A stretch of DNA of 64,000 nucleotides. Origin: Gimesia chilikensis (GTDB taxonomy: Bacteria > Planctomycetota > Planctomycetia > Planctomycetales > Planctomycetaceae). Below are positions 1-9,346 of this stretch, piece after piece. Location: positions 248,001 through 312,000 of the forward strand of contig NZ_VTSR01000006.1 of the NCBI RefSeq assembly GCF_008329715.1, written 5' to 3'. The stretch's first letter is position 1; every line of letters starts with the position of its first letter. Position numbers and translations under genes: made by a program. The notes under the pieces were generated by a model. That model had not been told where the DNA came from. It saw nothing but the letters and a program-made list of their open reading frames with translations, and did not search any database.

Positions 1-1
1 C

Positions 2-700
2 CTCCCTCCCGGTTGGGTTCAGCGATCTCTGTCGGCCTCCTGTCAGCCTTCAGCAACCAGTACAGGCAGCTGTCTGCCTGGTTGGGGCTGGAGCACCATG
101 CTGCTGCCATTTCTCGACCAGGCAAACCTCTACAATGCACTGAATGTATCATCGGGCAACCTGAGTGTGGCTCCCACGGATCAGACGAAAACCAAAATTC
201 CCCTGTTCCGCTGCCCCTCCGATGTCGGCAGTGATCTGAACGCAGATCGCGGCGGACACGCGACATCTAACTACAAAGGGATTTATGGCAGCCGGGGAAC
301 CGGATCAATCAACACCAGCCCGCATAATGCCGCAGCCGGAAATGGTTCTTTCTGGTCCAACAGCAATACCAAAATTCGTGATATTACCGACGGCACGAGC
401 AATACACTCCTGATTGGTGAAACTGCGCGGGGTCGCGTAGGGGCGAATACCTACAACGGCGGTATCTGGGTCGGTTACTATGACAACGGAAAAACAGCCT
501 CCTGTGTCTGGAAAACGGAAAACCACCCCGGTTCGCTGATCAACGGTACGCTGGCGTGGGCTTTCAGCAGTCAGCACACTGGTGGGGCTCACTTCCTGCT
601 GGCCGATGGCGGCGTCCGATTTATCAGTGAAAATATCGACGGCACAACTTATGAAAACCTCGGAAAAATCAGTGACGGAAACGTCATTGGAGAATTCTGA
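2..700 (+). CDS. DUF1559 domain protein, C-terminal part (5' truncated by window edge)
   Basis: The open frame runs in from the left edge, so the N-terminus (expected prepilin-type [10 protein letters not shown] segment) is outside the window. The visible part has the hallmarks of planctomycete DUF1559 proteins: GWGWSTMLLPFLDQ, a CPSD motif after a short spacer, ITDGTSNTLLIGE, and a C-terminal HTGGAHFLLADGGVRF block. An internal ATG at 98 lies inside the conserved block and is not the real start. These proteins resemble type II pseudopilins and are thought to be cell-surface or secretion-associated; their biochemical function is unknown. Family call is firm, role is not. Confidence 0.9.
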   Translation, partial: LPPGWVQRSLSASCQPSATSTGSCLPGWGWSTMLLPFLDQANLYNALNVSSGNLSVAPTDQTKTKIPLFRCPSDVGSDLNADRGGHATSNYKGIYGSRGTGSINTSPHNAAAGNGSFWSNSNTKIRDITDGTSNTLLIGETARGRVGANTYNGGIWVGYYDNGKTASCVWKTENHPGSLINGTLAWAFSSQHTGGAHFLLADGGVRFISENIDGTTYENLGKISDGNVIGEF

Positions 701-742
701 TTTCAGTAATTGACTGATCCGTCAGGTTCACAGAAATAAATA

Positions 743-778
743 ACAGAGCCCCGATACAAACATGCATCGGGGCTCTGT
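743..778. terminator. Terminator hairpin between DUF1559 gene and hslU
   Basis: A perfect 13-bp stem (ACAGAGCCCCGAT and its complement) with a 10-base loop lies between two convergent genes. On the minus strand it is followed by the T-rich TTATTTATTT, so it best suits hslU, but it can serve both directions. Confidence 0.8.
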
Positions 779-800
779 CTCATTTCAGGATCTCGCTTGT

Positions 801-2165
801 TTACAGAATAAACTTACTGAGATCTTCATCTTCCACGATCGTGTGCAGTTTCTGCTGCACATACGCGGCGTCGATGATGATCTTCTTCGTCTTGAGATCC
901 GGTGCTTCATAACTGACCTCTTCCAGCAACCGTTCCAGAATCGTATGCAGGCGACGGGCACCGATGTTCTGTGTCGTCTGGTTGACCTGGAATGCGATAT
1001 CCGCCAGCTCTTCCAGCCCATCCTGTTCGAACTTTACGTCGACGCCCTCTGTCTTGAGCAGTGCCTGATACTGCATGGTAATTGAACTCGACGGTTCTGT
1101 CAGAATCCGCAGAAAATCTTCCCGCGTCAGTTCCTGCAGTTCCACGCGAATCGGAAAGCGTCCCTGCAACTCGGGCATCAGATCTGACGGCTTGGTTCGG
1201 TGAAAGGCACCCGCGGCGATAAACAGCATGTAATCTGTTTTAACAGAACCACTGCGCGTCTGCACGGTCGTTCCTTCGACGATGGGAAGCAAATCGCGCT
1301 GCACCCCCTGGCGACTGACATCACCGCTGCGGTTCCCCCCTTCTTCGGAAGTACAGATCTTGTCAATTTCGTCGATGAACACAATACCGTGCCGTTCTGC
1401 GAGATCCACCGCTTCCTCGGCAATCGCATCCTTGTCCATCAATCCTTCCACTTCCTGTTCCAGCAGAACCTTGCGGGCCTCTTTGACCATCATCTTACGA
1501 TGCTTGCTCTGCTGAGGCATGATGCGTTCAAACATGCCCTGCAGGTCGACATCCATCTGGTCCATGCCCATATTCGAGAAGACCTGCACGGGAGAGTTTT
1601 TCTGCTCCACCGAAATTTCCACTTCTTTTTCTTCCAGAGCCCCCTGGAGGAGCATCGTGCGAAACTTGTCGCGGGTGCGCTCGTAGCGTTCCTGAGAATC
1701 TTCTTCCTTGACCTCTTCGGTGGATTCACGGAAAGATGACTCCCATTCCGGACGGGGGATCAGGAGATCCAGCAGGCGTTCTTCGACACGGGCCTTGGCT
1801 TTATCCACCAGCTCAACCCGTTTTTTCTCACGAACCAGATTCTTGGCAGAGTCCACCAGGTCACGGATCATGCTTTCGACATCGCGGCCATAGTAACCGA
1901 CCTCTGTGTATTTGGTCGCTTCAACTTTGATAAAGGGAGCATCAATGAGCTGAGCCAGCCGCCGGGTAATTTCCGTCTTCCCGACCCCCGTTGGTCCGAT
2001 CATCACGATGTTCTTCGGGGTAATTTCCTTGCGAAGCTCATCAGGCAACTGTTGCCAGCGCCAGCGGTTTCGCAGTGCGATTGCCACGGCGCGTTTGGCA
2101 TCATCCTGACCGACAATGTGTTTATCCAGTTCGGCAACAATCTGCCGGGGCGTTAATTCGTGCAC
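801..2165 (-). CDS. hslU: ATP-dependent protease ATPase subunit HslU (ClpY)
   Basis: AAA+ unfoldase that feeds substrates to the HslV peptidase in the cytoplasm. The N-terminus [17 protein letters not shown] is typical of HslU. Walker A is GPTGVGKT (residues 57-64) and Walker [10 protein letters not shown] (261-269). The insertion (I) domain lies at about residues 110-240, and the C-terminus ends in ..EDLSKFIL, the tail that docks into HslV. Length 454 aa is normal. The start is a GTG at 2165 inside the end of hslV, preceded by GGAGGAG, which implies translational coupling. Order hslV then hslU, as usual. Confidence 0.97.
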   Translation of the reverse strand: MHELTPRQIVAELDKHIVGQDDAKRAVAIALRNRWRWQQLPDELRKEITPKNIVMIGPTGVGKTEITRRLAQLIDAPFIKVEATKYTEVGYYGRDVESMIRDLVDSAKNLVREKKRVELVDKAKARVEERLLDLLIPRPEWESSFRESTEEVKEEDSQERYERTRDKFRTMLLQGALEEKEVEISVEQKNSPVQVFSNMGMDQMDVDLQGMFERIMPQQSKHRKMMVKEARKVLLEQEVEGLMDKDAIAEEAVDLAERHGIVFIDEIDKICTSEEGGNRSGDVSRQGVQRDLLPIVEGTTVQTRSGSVKTDYMLFIAAGAFHRTKPSDLMPELQGRFPIRVELQELTREDFLRILTEPSSSITMQYQALLKTEGVDVKFEQDGLEELADIAFQVNQTTQNIGARRLHTILERLLEEVSYEAPDLKTKKIIIDAAYVQQKLHTIVEDEDLSKFIL

Positions 2166-2713
2166 TCCAACTCCTCCACGATAATATTATTATTCGTATA
2201 GATATCGATTTCTGATGCGATACCCAACGAGTTTTTGACGATTTCCGGGGCAGACAGATCTGAATGCCTCACCAGGGCACGGGCAGCCGCAGTCGCGTAG
2301 TTGCCCCCCGAACCAATGCCAATCACTCCATCCGAAGGAACAACGACATCCCCCTGCCCGGTAATCAGCAGACTGTGTTCGGTGTTAACCACAATAATCA
2401 GCGCTTCCAGCTTCCGCAGGACGCGGTCGGTCCGCCAGTCACGGGCAAGCTCGGTTGCTGCGCGGGGCATATTTCCGGGATAGTCCCGCGCTTTGACTTC
2501 AAACCGTTCCAGTAGCGAAAAAGCATCTGCGGTAGACCCGGCGAACCCACACACAATCTGTCCATCCAGAATTTTCCGGATCTTGCGGGTATCACTCTTC
2601 ATAACGGTATCGCCGTGCGTGACCTGTCCATCGCCGCCGATCGCCACTTTGCCGCCATGACGCACTGTCAGGATCGTTGTCGAACGCCACTTCTTTTTAT
2701 CTTTGGAACTCAT
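2153..2713 (-). CDS. hslV: ATP-dependent protease peptidase subunit HslV (ClpQ)
   Basis: Threonine peptidase forming the proteolytic core of HslUV. The conserved block [21 protein letters not shown] is present, with [10 protein letters not shown] further on. The TT aligned with the mature N-terminus of the E. coli enzyme is at residues 12-13, so an 11-residue leader ([11 protein letters not shown]) must be removed before the catalytic Thr is free, or the family uses a processed form here. The stop overlaps hslU by 13 bases. Length 186 aa is normal. Confidence 0.96.
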   Translation of the reverse strand: MSSKDKKKWRSTTILTVRHGGKVAIGGDGQVTHGDTVMKSDTRKIRKILDGQIVCGFAGSTADAFSLLERFEVKARDYPGNMPRAATELARDWRTDRVLRKLEALIIVVNTEHSLLITGQGDVVVPSDGVIGIGSGGNYATAAARALVRHSDLSAPEIVKNSLGIASEIDIYTNNNIIVEELECTN

Positions 2714-2944
2714 AACTGCTGTTTCTTAATAAGATTCTGATAGAAGAACTCTGATCACGTTAGCGGGTAGACACCATAGAACAGAGACGACAGACATGCA
2801 AGCATCCGGTATCTGAATCATAGTCCCCCGGGTTTGCGTTTTTCAATCGCAGCCGGAACACATGCGCGGTGTTTTATCTTAGACTCAACGCTGAGATGTT
2901 CAGCAGGGATCACTGAGACAGAAAAAATAGCCTCGATTGCGCAG

Positions 2945-2979
2945 GAAAACAGCCCTGACTCACATGGAGCAGGGCTGTT
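2945..2979 (-). terminator. Terminator downstream of the DUF1501 gene
   Basis: Stem AACAGCCCTG/CAGGGCTGTT with a 12-base loop. On the minus strand it is followed by TTCC, extending the T-run of the stem. It sits about 35 bases past the DUF1501 stop. Confidence 0.7.
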
Positions 2980-3014
2980 CTGTCGATTCAGTGATGATCA
3001 GACGAACTGGACAC

Positions 3015-4436
3015 TTATGCCAGTACACCATGAGCCACGTGACCGGCTACATCGGTCAGGCGGAAATCGCGCCCGGCATATCGATAGGTCAGCTTTTCAT
3101 GGTCCATGCCCAGAATGTGCAGCAGTGTGGCATGGAAATCGTGAATATGCATTTTATCTTTGGTGGCGTAATAGCCGAATTCATCGGTCGCCCCGTACTG
3201 GAAGCCGGACTTCACGCCGCCCCCTGCCAGCCACATTGTGAACCCTTCGGGATTATGGTCGCGACCATTCTTACCTTGAGCAGTAGGAGTCCGGCCGAAT
3301 TCACCGCCCCAGACCACGAGCGTATCTTTGAGCAGACCACGCTGTTTCAGGTCTTTCAAGAGAGCTGCGATCGGCTGGTCGACCTCTTTCGCATTTTTGG
3401 TATGCCCTTCAAACAGGTTACTGTGCTGATCCCATTGGACCTTCTGGTCACTGTGAGAAACCTGAATAAAACGTACGCCACGTTCTGCAAAACGACGGGC
3501 CATCAGACACTGGCGTCCAAAGTCCGCGGTCTCTTTCTGATCCAGGCCATACATTTTCTGAGTGGCTTCAGATTCATCTGAAATATCCTGCACCTCGGGA
3601 ACTTCTTCCTGCATGCGGAAGGCAAGTTCAAAGCTGCCGATGCGGGCATCGAGTACCTGATTCGGACCGGCTTCATCCTGGTGCATCCGGTTCAGTTCAT
3701 TCATGAACTCGACCTGCTTCCGCTGTACTTTTCGGGAGAGGAAGTTGTTCTTGATATATTCAATCTGAGCGTTTTCCGCAGCGATCGCAGCGTTCCCGAG
3801 CGGAGTTCCCTGGTATGGGGCTGGCAGAAACGCGGAGCTCCAGTTTTTGACACCACCGTGTGCCAGAGTCGGACAGATGGTAATGAAGCCGGGCAGATTC
3901 TGATTTTCCGTGCCCAGGCCATAAGTCACCCATGAGCCCATACTCGGACGCACAAATGCATCACTCCCCGTATGCAGTTTCAACAGAGCGCCACCGTGGG
4001 CTGCATTAGTCCCGTAGACAGAATTCAGGATACATAAATCATCCACGCATTCAGCGACATGAGGAAACAGTTCACTGACATGAATTCCGCTCTCACCATA
4101 CTGCTTGAATTTCCAGGGCGACTTCAACAGATTGCCGGTTGGTGCAAACTGTACCCGGGGCTTATCGAAAGGCAGCGGCTTGCCATCATACTTCTGTAAC
4201 TGAGGCTTGTAATCGAACGTGTCCATGTGAGAAGGACCGCCCTTCATGAACAGGAAGATCACCCGCTTGGCACGTGGAGTAAAATGTGGTTGCTGGGGCG
4301 CAAGAGGATCTTTCGATGAGGCAGCCGCTTTTGACTCTTCATTCAACATGGAGAGCAGCGCCAGATTGCCGAAACCAATTGCTGATTTCTTTAACAGATC
4401 CCGACGGGAGAACAGTGATTGAGGCAGGATACTCAT
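3015..4436 (-). CDS. DUF1501 (sulfatase-like) protein with Tat-type leader
   Basis: The N-terminus has a twin-arginine style leader (SRRDLLKKSAIGFGNLALLSML) typical of planctomycete DUF1501 proteins. Family marks are KRVIFLFMKGGPSHMDTFDYKP near residue 58, GSWVTYGLG, and VVWGGEFGRTPTAQGKNGRDHNP followed by AGGGVKSG. The fold is alkaline-phosphatase/sulfatase-like but the substrate is unknown. It lies 57 bases downstream of the PSD1-cytochrome gene on the same strand, the standard two-gene planctomycete unit. The pair is probably exported and acts outside the cytoplasmic membrane (inference from the leader and the family). Confidence 0.92.
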   Translation of the reverse strand: MSILPQSLFSRRDLLKKSAIGFGNLALLSMLNEESKAAASSKDPLAPQQPHFTPRAKRVIFLFMKGGPSHMDTFDYKPQLQKYDGKPLPFDKPRVQFAPTGNLLKSPWKFKQYGESGIHVSELFPHVAECVDDLCILNSVYGTNAAHGGALLKLHTGSDAFVRPSMGSWVTYGLGTENQNLPGFITICPTLAHGGVKNWSSAFLPAPYQGTPLGNAAIAAENAQIEYIKNNFLSRKVQRKQVEFMNELNRMHQDEAGPNQVLDARIGSFELAFRMQEEVPEVQDISDESEATQKMYGLDQKETADFGRQCLMARRFAERGVRFIQVSHSDQKVQWDQHSNLFEGHTKNAKEVDQPIAALLKDLKQRGLLKDTLVVWGGEFGRTPTAQGKNGRDHNPEGFTMWLAGGGVKSGFQYGATDEFGYYATKDKMHIHDFHATLLHILGMDHEKLTYRYAGRDFRLTDVAGHVAHGVLA

Positions 4437-4493
4437 GGCAGGTCTCGATAATTTATATGAATAATGGATACAAGTAATGGCTCGCAGCAGTTT

Positions 4494-6995
4494 CTATCGC
4501 AGATAGATGAACTCACTGGAAGCCAGAAATGCCTGACAGAGCACCTGCCAGGCACGCGTGATCCGTTGTTCCGAAGATTCCGTTTCCGCCTGCAGTTCCT
4601 GTTCAACATCGTCCAGGAAGTGCAGAGATTTATTGATTTCCATTTCCGTTGGTTGACGTCCATATGCCTTGAGGAACAGCTTCTGAATCTTCTGTTCCGG
4701 AGACAATGCGGTTTCATGCTGAATCTGTTCTGCCATCCGATGGGAAGCATTTTCGATCAGATGACTGTTAAGCATGAATAGTGCCTGGGGAGCCACTGTC
4801 GTCGACGCCCGGTTCCCGTTGAGCACGCTGGCATCTGCATAATCAAAGAGCATGAACATGCCGAACAGGTGATTACGGATGACAGGCAGATAGAGTGAAC
4901 GACGGTTGAAATCGTATGTCACCCCATCTTTGGATTCGTGGTTGAAGACAAACGCACGGTTGTCAACGTTCATCAATGAACCGCCCATGGTCAGGTCCAG
5001 TCCATCACTGACAGCCAGGATGGCATCGCGAATCGATTCTGCTTCCAGACGGCGAATGTCGGCATGCCACATCAGTTGGTTATCGGGATCGATCGCTGCC
5101 GCTTTCGCATTCCATTCGCTGCTCATCTGCCAGGTATTCGACAACAAAATTATGCGGTGCAGCTCTTTGAGCGACCAGCCCTCTTCCATTAACGTTGCCG
5201 CCATCCAGTCCAACAGACTCTGATTGGTAGGCTTGGCGCCCAGTTTTCCGAAGTTATCGGTAGTCGCAACAATTCCCTTCCCAAAGTGCCAGCGCCAGAC
5301 CCGGTTCGCAATCACGCGCGAGGTCAGAGGATGTTCGCGGTTGCCCAGCCACTCAGCGAACTTGAGACGACCACTCTGTTCTTTGGGAAACGGAGTTTTG
5401 GGTTCGGGAGTCAACACGACAGGCACATGCCGGGGGACGGTTTCTCCCAGTGTCAGATGACTGCCGCGAATGTGAATCGGTACGTCCGTAGTTTCCCGCT
5501 CTGCGGCACCGAGGGCCGTGGGGATTTCAGGACGCGTCTTCTTGAGTTTCGCAACTTCGGCTCGCAGTGTTTTCAACTCTGCCTGTGCTGCTTTGGTATA
5601 AGTTTCTTCCGGTTTCTTGGGGAGTTGATAGTCTTTCCCTCCCTCTTTCTGCAACCGTTCATTTTCCGCTTTGACCAGTGCAGCAATTTTTGCTTCTTCG
5701 CCTTTGATTTTCTCATCCCAGCGGGCCTGTTCCTGCTTCTGCTCAGGAGTGGACAACGGATTTTCGTACCAGCGAGCGACTTTATTGTAGTGCTCCATGA
5801 TCTTCGTACTTTTAAGAATACCGGCCAGACCATAATAATCGTGAGCGGAGATCGGATCGAACTTATGATCGTGGCAGCGGGCACAACCCAGTGTCAGGCC
5901 CATCATCGAAACACCGATCGTGTTGATCTGCTCGTCGATGATATCCATCTCCATCTTGGTGGCATCCACCTCCGCCAGAACCTTGGGGCCGAGTGAAAGA
6001 AAGCCGGTTGCAATCAGTCGTTCATTTCGCTGTGCAACACTTTCAGCCGGCTCCATCAGGTCGCCAGCCAGTTGTTCTTTAATGAAGACGTCGTAAGGTT
6101 TGTCTTTATTGAACGCATTGACAACATAATCCCGGTATTTCCAGGCGGTACCGTAGGCAATGTTTTCATCGAGACCATTGGAGTCAGCATAGCGTGCCAC
6201 GTCGAGCCAGTGCCGTCCCCAGTGCTCACCGTAATGCGGTGAAGCAAGCAGACGATCGACGACTTTCTCGAAGGCATTTGGTGAAGTATCGTTGAGGAAG
6301 TTTTCGACTTCTTCCTGCGTCGGGGGCAGACCGGTCAGATCAAAGGTCGTCCGGCGAATGAGTGTCCGTTTATCGGCAGGTGAGGCAGGCTGCAGCCCTG
6401 CTTCTTCCAGCTTGTGTAATACAAACTGATCGATGGGATTTTTGACCCATGCTTTATTTTTGACTTCGGGTAGTGCCGGTTTACGTACGGGCTGGAAGGA
6501 CCAGAATTCACGTTCCTTCTCCAGGTCATACTTACCCTTGTCGCTGGCAGCGCGGAGCTTACTTAAGTCTGCGTTCGGATAAGGTGCCCCCATTTTGACC
6601 CAGTCACTCAGGTCTTTGATTTCCTGCTTACTCAGCTTCTCATCAGGGGGCATCTGCAGGTCATTTGACTGGTAATTGACAGCCGTCATCAGCAGGCTCT
6701 GTTCCGGCTTTCCGGGCACGACCAGCGAACCAGCTTTCCCCCCTTTGGCGATCCCGTCAAAGGTATCGACACGCAGATCTGATTCCTGGGCATCCTCTCC
6801 GTGACAGTCATAGCAATGCTTGATCAGCAGAGGACGGATTTTCGATTCGAAGAACTGAATCTGTTCCTGACTCGGTTTCTGTTCGGCTGCGTTGACGGGT
6901 GAGAGCGTCAGCAGGCAGACCAGAGCGAACAGCCCGGTAGAACACTGTGTTACGAAAGAAAAGAAACAATCTCGTAAACTCGCAGGCATCTTCAT
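4494..6995 (-). CDS. PSD1 and planctomycete cytochrome c domain protein (DUF1549/DUF1553)
   Basis: An 833-aa secreted protein. The N-terminal hydrophobic segment ends near PVNAAEQ. A planctomycete cytochrome C domain follows with heme site CYDCHG (about residue 60) and LQMPPDEKLSKQEI, the likely distal Met region. DUF1549 covers NPIDQFVLHKLEEAGLQPAS to about residue 390, with a second CHDHKFDP motif (CARCHDHKFDPIS). A coiled or charged linker precedes DUF1553 (LTSRVIANRVWRWHFGKGIV). Function is not established; the family is found in great numbers in Planctomycetes and is often considered linked to polysaccharide or redox metabolism. It is the first gene of the pair with the DUF1501 gene. Confidence 0.93.
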   Translation of the reverse strand: MKMPASLRDCFFSFVTQCSTGLFALVCLLTLSPVNAAEQKPSQEQIQFFESKIRPLLIKHCYDCHGEDAQESDLRVDTFDGIAKGGKAGSLVVPGKPEQSLLMTAVNYQSNDLQMPPDEKLSKQEIKDLSDWVKMGAPYPNADLSKLRAASDKGKYDLEKEREFWSFQPVRKPALPEVKNKAWVKNPIDQFVLHKLEEAGLQPASPADKRTLIRRTTFDLTGLPPTQEEVENFLNDTSPNAFEKVVDRLLASPHYGEHWGRHWLDVARYADSNGLDENIAYGTAWKYRDYVVNAFNKDKPYDVFIKEQLAGDLMEPAESVAQRNERLIATGFLSLGPKVLAEVDATKMEMDIIDEQINTIGVSMMGLTLGCARCHDHKFDPISAHDYYGLAGILKSTKIMEHYNKVARWYENPLSTPEQKQEQARWDEKIKGEEAKIAALVKAENERLQKEGGKDYQLPKKPEETYTKAAQAELKTLRAEVAKLKKTRPEIPTALGAAERETTDVPIHIRGSHLTLGETVPRHVPVVLTPEPKTPFPKEQSGRLKFAEWLGNREHPLTSRVIANRVWRWHFGKGIVATTDNFGKLGAKPTNQSLLDWMAATLMEEGWSLKELHRIILLSNTWQMSSEWNAKAAAIDPDNQLMWHADIRRLEAESIRDAILAVSDGLDLTMGGSLMNVDNRAFVFNHESKDGVTYDFNRRSLYLPVIRNHLFGMFMLFDYADASVLNGNRASTTVAPQALFMLNSHLIENASHRMAEQIQHETALSPEQKIQKLFLKAYGRQPTEMEINKSLHFLDDVEQELQAETESSEQRITRAWQVLCQAFLASSEFIYLR

Positions 6996-7123
6996 CGTTT
7001 TTCCCGGCAGTTTTCAGGTAGGAACCACAGTCTGACGTCGAGGAGCGCTAGCTTCTCACTCGGACACGGTGTGGTCTGGAGTGAAGGTAAGATTTTTTGA
7101 TGATTGAGCTTATGCTTACCTAC

Positions 7124-7129
7124 ATTATA
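7124..7129 (-). promoter_or_regulatory. Possible -10 element for the PSD1/DUF1501 operon
   Basis: A perfect TATAAT on the minus strand about 130 bases before the start. No good -35 at ideal spacing (TTGCTG lies 19 bases upstream), so it is tentative. The leader downstream holds an inverted repeat GGTAAG/CTTACC. Confidence 0.35.
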
Positions 7130-7215
7130 TTCCATCTCGGTTAAAAATCAGCAAAAATACATGAATGTCGTCGAATTCCAGTCGATTTTCTGCCACTCAA
7201 ATGTGGCTGAACCAC

Positions 7216-8358
7216 CTAATTTCCGACAAAACTCTTGGATGACGCGTGGTGCAGTTCCTTGAGGAACGTCTCCACATCGTCCATTGTGTTGTATCCATGC
7301 AGGGCCACGCGGATTCTCCCAGCGTGGTACATGGGGTGAATCTCTTTACTGTGCAGGTGCTTATAAATCCGCTCCGCTTCAGGGTGCCGGAAAGCGATGA
7401 TTCCTGCCAGATCCTCTGTCTGTTGGGGCGAAATTAACTCGACACTTGCCTCTTTGAGGCCGGCGAGACAGGCTTCCACGAGAGGAGCCGTGGCCTGATC
7501 GATCTTTTCGACCCCTGTTTCTGTGATGTACTGTAAGGCTGCTCGGATCGCGTAAACGGCTGGATAGTTGGGCATCCCCACCGTAAAACTGGCTGCTCCG
7601 GGCAGACTTTCTGCTTTTTCGAAACGCTGATCTCCGAAAGCGTCTTTCAGATTGAACCAGCCTCCGGCAGGGACGGTCCAATCGCTGGCTTTCTTCGATG
7701 GCACACCGACCAGTCCGCCGCCATGTGAGGCCAGAATCCACTTGTGAGTGCTGCTGATCACCAGATCGATGTCATCCAGATCCAATGGGATCCGGCCTAA
7801 TGCCTGGGTTACATCTAACGCGATCAACGCTGATGAGTGCTGACGAATCGTTTGAATCACTTCTTTCAGCGGAATCATGAATCCGTTGAAAAAGCTGACC
7901 AGGGAAATGCTGACCATCCGGGTTTTATCGGTGAGCAGCGATTGCAAGTCTTCCAGACGCAGTTCCCAGTCGCGGGCTTCCCAGATTTTGACCGTAGCAG
8001 GACAGCTCTGCTGCAGCCCGAAAGTATAGCTGGCGGGGAAGTCCAGATCACTGATGATGACTTCATCCCCCTCCTTCAATTGCAGCGCCTGGTAGGCCAG
8101 GTTGAATGCTTCGGAGCTGCAGGAACAGATGCTGACTTCGTCCGAACTCAAGCCATACATGCCTGCAATCAGGGACTTGGCAGCATCCCATTGTGCTTCA
8201 TGGAGTTTACGTCCATCCATTCCCAGCAGCTTATCCTCGAAATACTGATCGAAGGCCGCTTTGACCTGCAGGGGAGGAATCCCTTCTGCAGCAGTATTCA
8301 GGTAGGTTCGTCCCTGCAGACTGGGGAAATCCTGATTCCGTGTTTGTAAATCCAGCAT
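7216..8358 (-). CDS. Class V aminotransferase (PLP-dependent, cysteine desulfurase/epimerase-like)
   Basis: Fold-type I PLP enzyme. The PLP lysine is in SSTHKWILASHGGGLVG, with the preceding ALDVTQALGRIPLDLDDIDLV as the cofactor-binding Asp/Gln region. The N-terminus YLNTAAEGIPP matches class V enzymes. The start at 8358 (MLDLQTRNQDF) is preferred because it is preceded by GGAG and leaves a 28-base gap after the IclR gene; a longer frame to 8598 would overlap that gene by more than 200 bases and encodes no family-like sequence. Length is 380 aa. The substrate cannot be told. It is probably co-transcribed with, and controlled by, the IclR regulator. Confidence 0.88.
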   Translation of the reverse strand: MLDLQTRNQDFPSLQGRTYLNTAAEGIPPLQVKAAFDQYFEDKLLGMDGRKLHEAQWDAAKSLIAGMYGLSSDEVSICSCSSEAFNLAYQALQLKEGDEVIISDLDFPASYTFGLQQSCPATVKIWEARDWELRLEDLQSLLTDKTRMVSISLVSFFNGFMIPLKEVIQTIRQHSSALIALDVTQALGRIPLDLDDIDLVISSTHKWILASHGGGLVGVPSKKASDWTVPAGGWFNLKDAFGDQRFEKAESLPGAASFTVGMPNYPAVYAIRAALQYITETGVEKIDQATAPLVEACLAGLKEASVELISPQQTEDLAGIIAFRHPEAERIYKHLHSKEIHPMYHAGRIRVALHGYNTMDDVETFLKELHHASSKSFVGN

Positions 8359-8386
8359 GAAAACTCCGTTCGAGAACGCAGGGAAA

Positions 8387-9196
8387 TTAAGCCAGGTCCC
8401 CTGCAGGGACAGTTGACTGGTGCAACATAGTCGGTCCAAATTCACTGGAAATCGCTTGAGCACACTCCAGCATCGCGGTTGAAATTCGTGTCGAGTCTTC
8501 CGATTCACCCACTTTGAGAATATGAGAAACGCACAACACTGCCAGTAACTTGCCATCGGCACCCAGAATCGGCGTTGCCGTATCGCGAACGCCGACAATC
8601 AGAGCACTTTCCATCGTCCGGAAACCGGAACGGCGGGTGGCGGCGAATTCGCTTTCACACTCCTCAATTTCAGAAGCAGTGAGATCGGTCTGTTCCCAGT
8701 ATTTACAGCGCTGATCTGCGGATAGATAGGCCAGCGCGACATGGCCGCTGTTTCGTTCATGCAGCTTGAAACTCGCACCAACGCGAACTGCCAGCGAGAC
8801 GTCTGCATCGCAGTTTACACGGGCGATCACCAGCATTTTATTTCTAACAACCAGGTTCAGATGGCACGACTCATTCAGTTCATGCGTCAGATTTTCCATA
8901 TGCGGAGTGGCCCGCGCGATCAGGGCTTCCGTACTGGCGTGCTTGGATCCCAGTTCGAACAGCTTGGTACTCATGCGGTATCCCTGGTTGGCATCACGGA
9001 TCAGGTACCCCTGCTCATTCAGACAGGCCATGACCCGAAACAGCTCCTGTTTGGTTCGCCCCAGACGGTCTGCAATGTCGGTCAGCGACAGTGGCTGAGA
9101 GATACCGGACAACAGTTCCAGCACCTCCAGCCCCTTCTCAAGGGCCGGTACACGGTAAGACTGTTTTTGTTCTGTACGTTCTAATGTTTTACTCAT
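8387..9196 (-). CDS. IclR family transcriptional regulator
   Basis: N-terminal winged helix (VPALEKGLEVLELLSGISQPLSLTDIADRLGRTKQELFRVMACLNEQGYL) followed by an IclR ligand domain with HLNLVVRNKMLVIARV and a C-terminal AVLCVSHI. The ATG at 9196 is chosen. An upstream in-frame TTG at 9232 belongs to the -35 box of the promoter, and the ATG falls at the predicted transcription start, so the message may be leaderless. The ligand is unknown. The gene leads a two-gene operon with the class V aminotransferase, its likely target along with itself. Confidence 0.92.
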   Translation of the reverse strand: MSKTLERTEQKQSYRVPALEKGLEVLELLSGISQPLSLTDIADRLGRTKQELFRVMACLNEQGYLIRDANQGYRMSTKLFELGSKHASTEALIARATPHMENLTHELNESCHLNLVVRNKMLVIARVNCDADVSLAVRVGASFKLHERNSGHVALAYLSADQRCKYWEQTDLTASEIEECESEFAATRRSGFRTMESALIVGVRDTATPILGADGKLLAVLCVSHILKVGESEDSTRISTAMLECAQAISSEFGPTMLHQSTVPAGDLA

Positions 9197-9232
9197 GAAA
9201 TATGATTTTACATATAAAACGCAGGGCGTCAA
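9197..9232 (-). promoter_or_regulatory. IclR promoter with dyad over the -10
   Basis: On the minus strand: TTGACG (9232-9227), a 16-base spacer, then TAAAAT (9210-9205). The start codon begins 8 bases after the -10. The dyad ATATG-N6-CATAT (9200-9215) has the -10 hexamer as its centre, a natural place for autorepression. Confidence 0.6.
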
Positions 9233-9274
9233 GCACTATTCCTGTCTTTCAGAACAGGGGCGTAAGTTCCACTT

Positions 9275-9308
9275 AGAAAAAGCCTTAAGATCATTACAGC
9301 TTAAGGCT
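9275..9308 (-). terminator. Terminator of the prkA-yeaH-spoVR operon
   Basis: On the minus strand a 9-bp stem AGCCTTAAG/CTTAAGGCT with a 10-base loop is followed by TTTTCTAAG. It lies about 40 bases past the last gene of the operon. Confidence 0.85.
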
Positions 9309-9346
9309 GAGGACAGGAAAGCAGAGCCAACAGGCTTCCGATCAGC

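Noticed and set aside
8359-8598. Longer start for the class V aminotransferase
   Set aside because: Would overlap the IclR gene by more than 200 bases, and the added residues do not look like a class V N-terminus.
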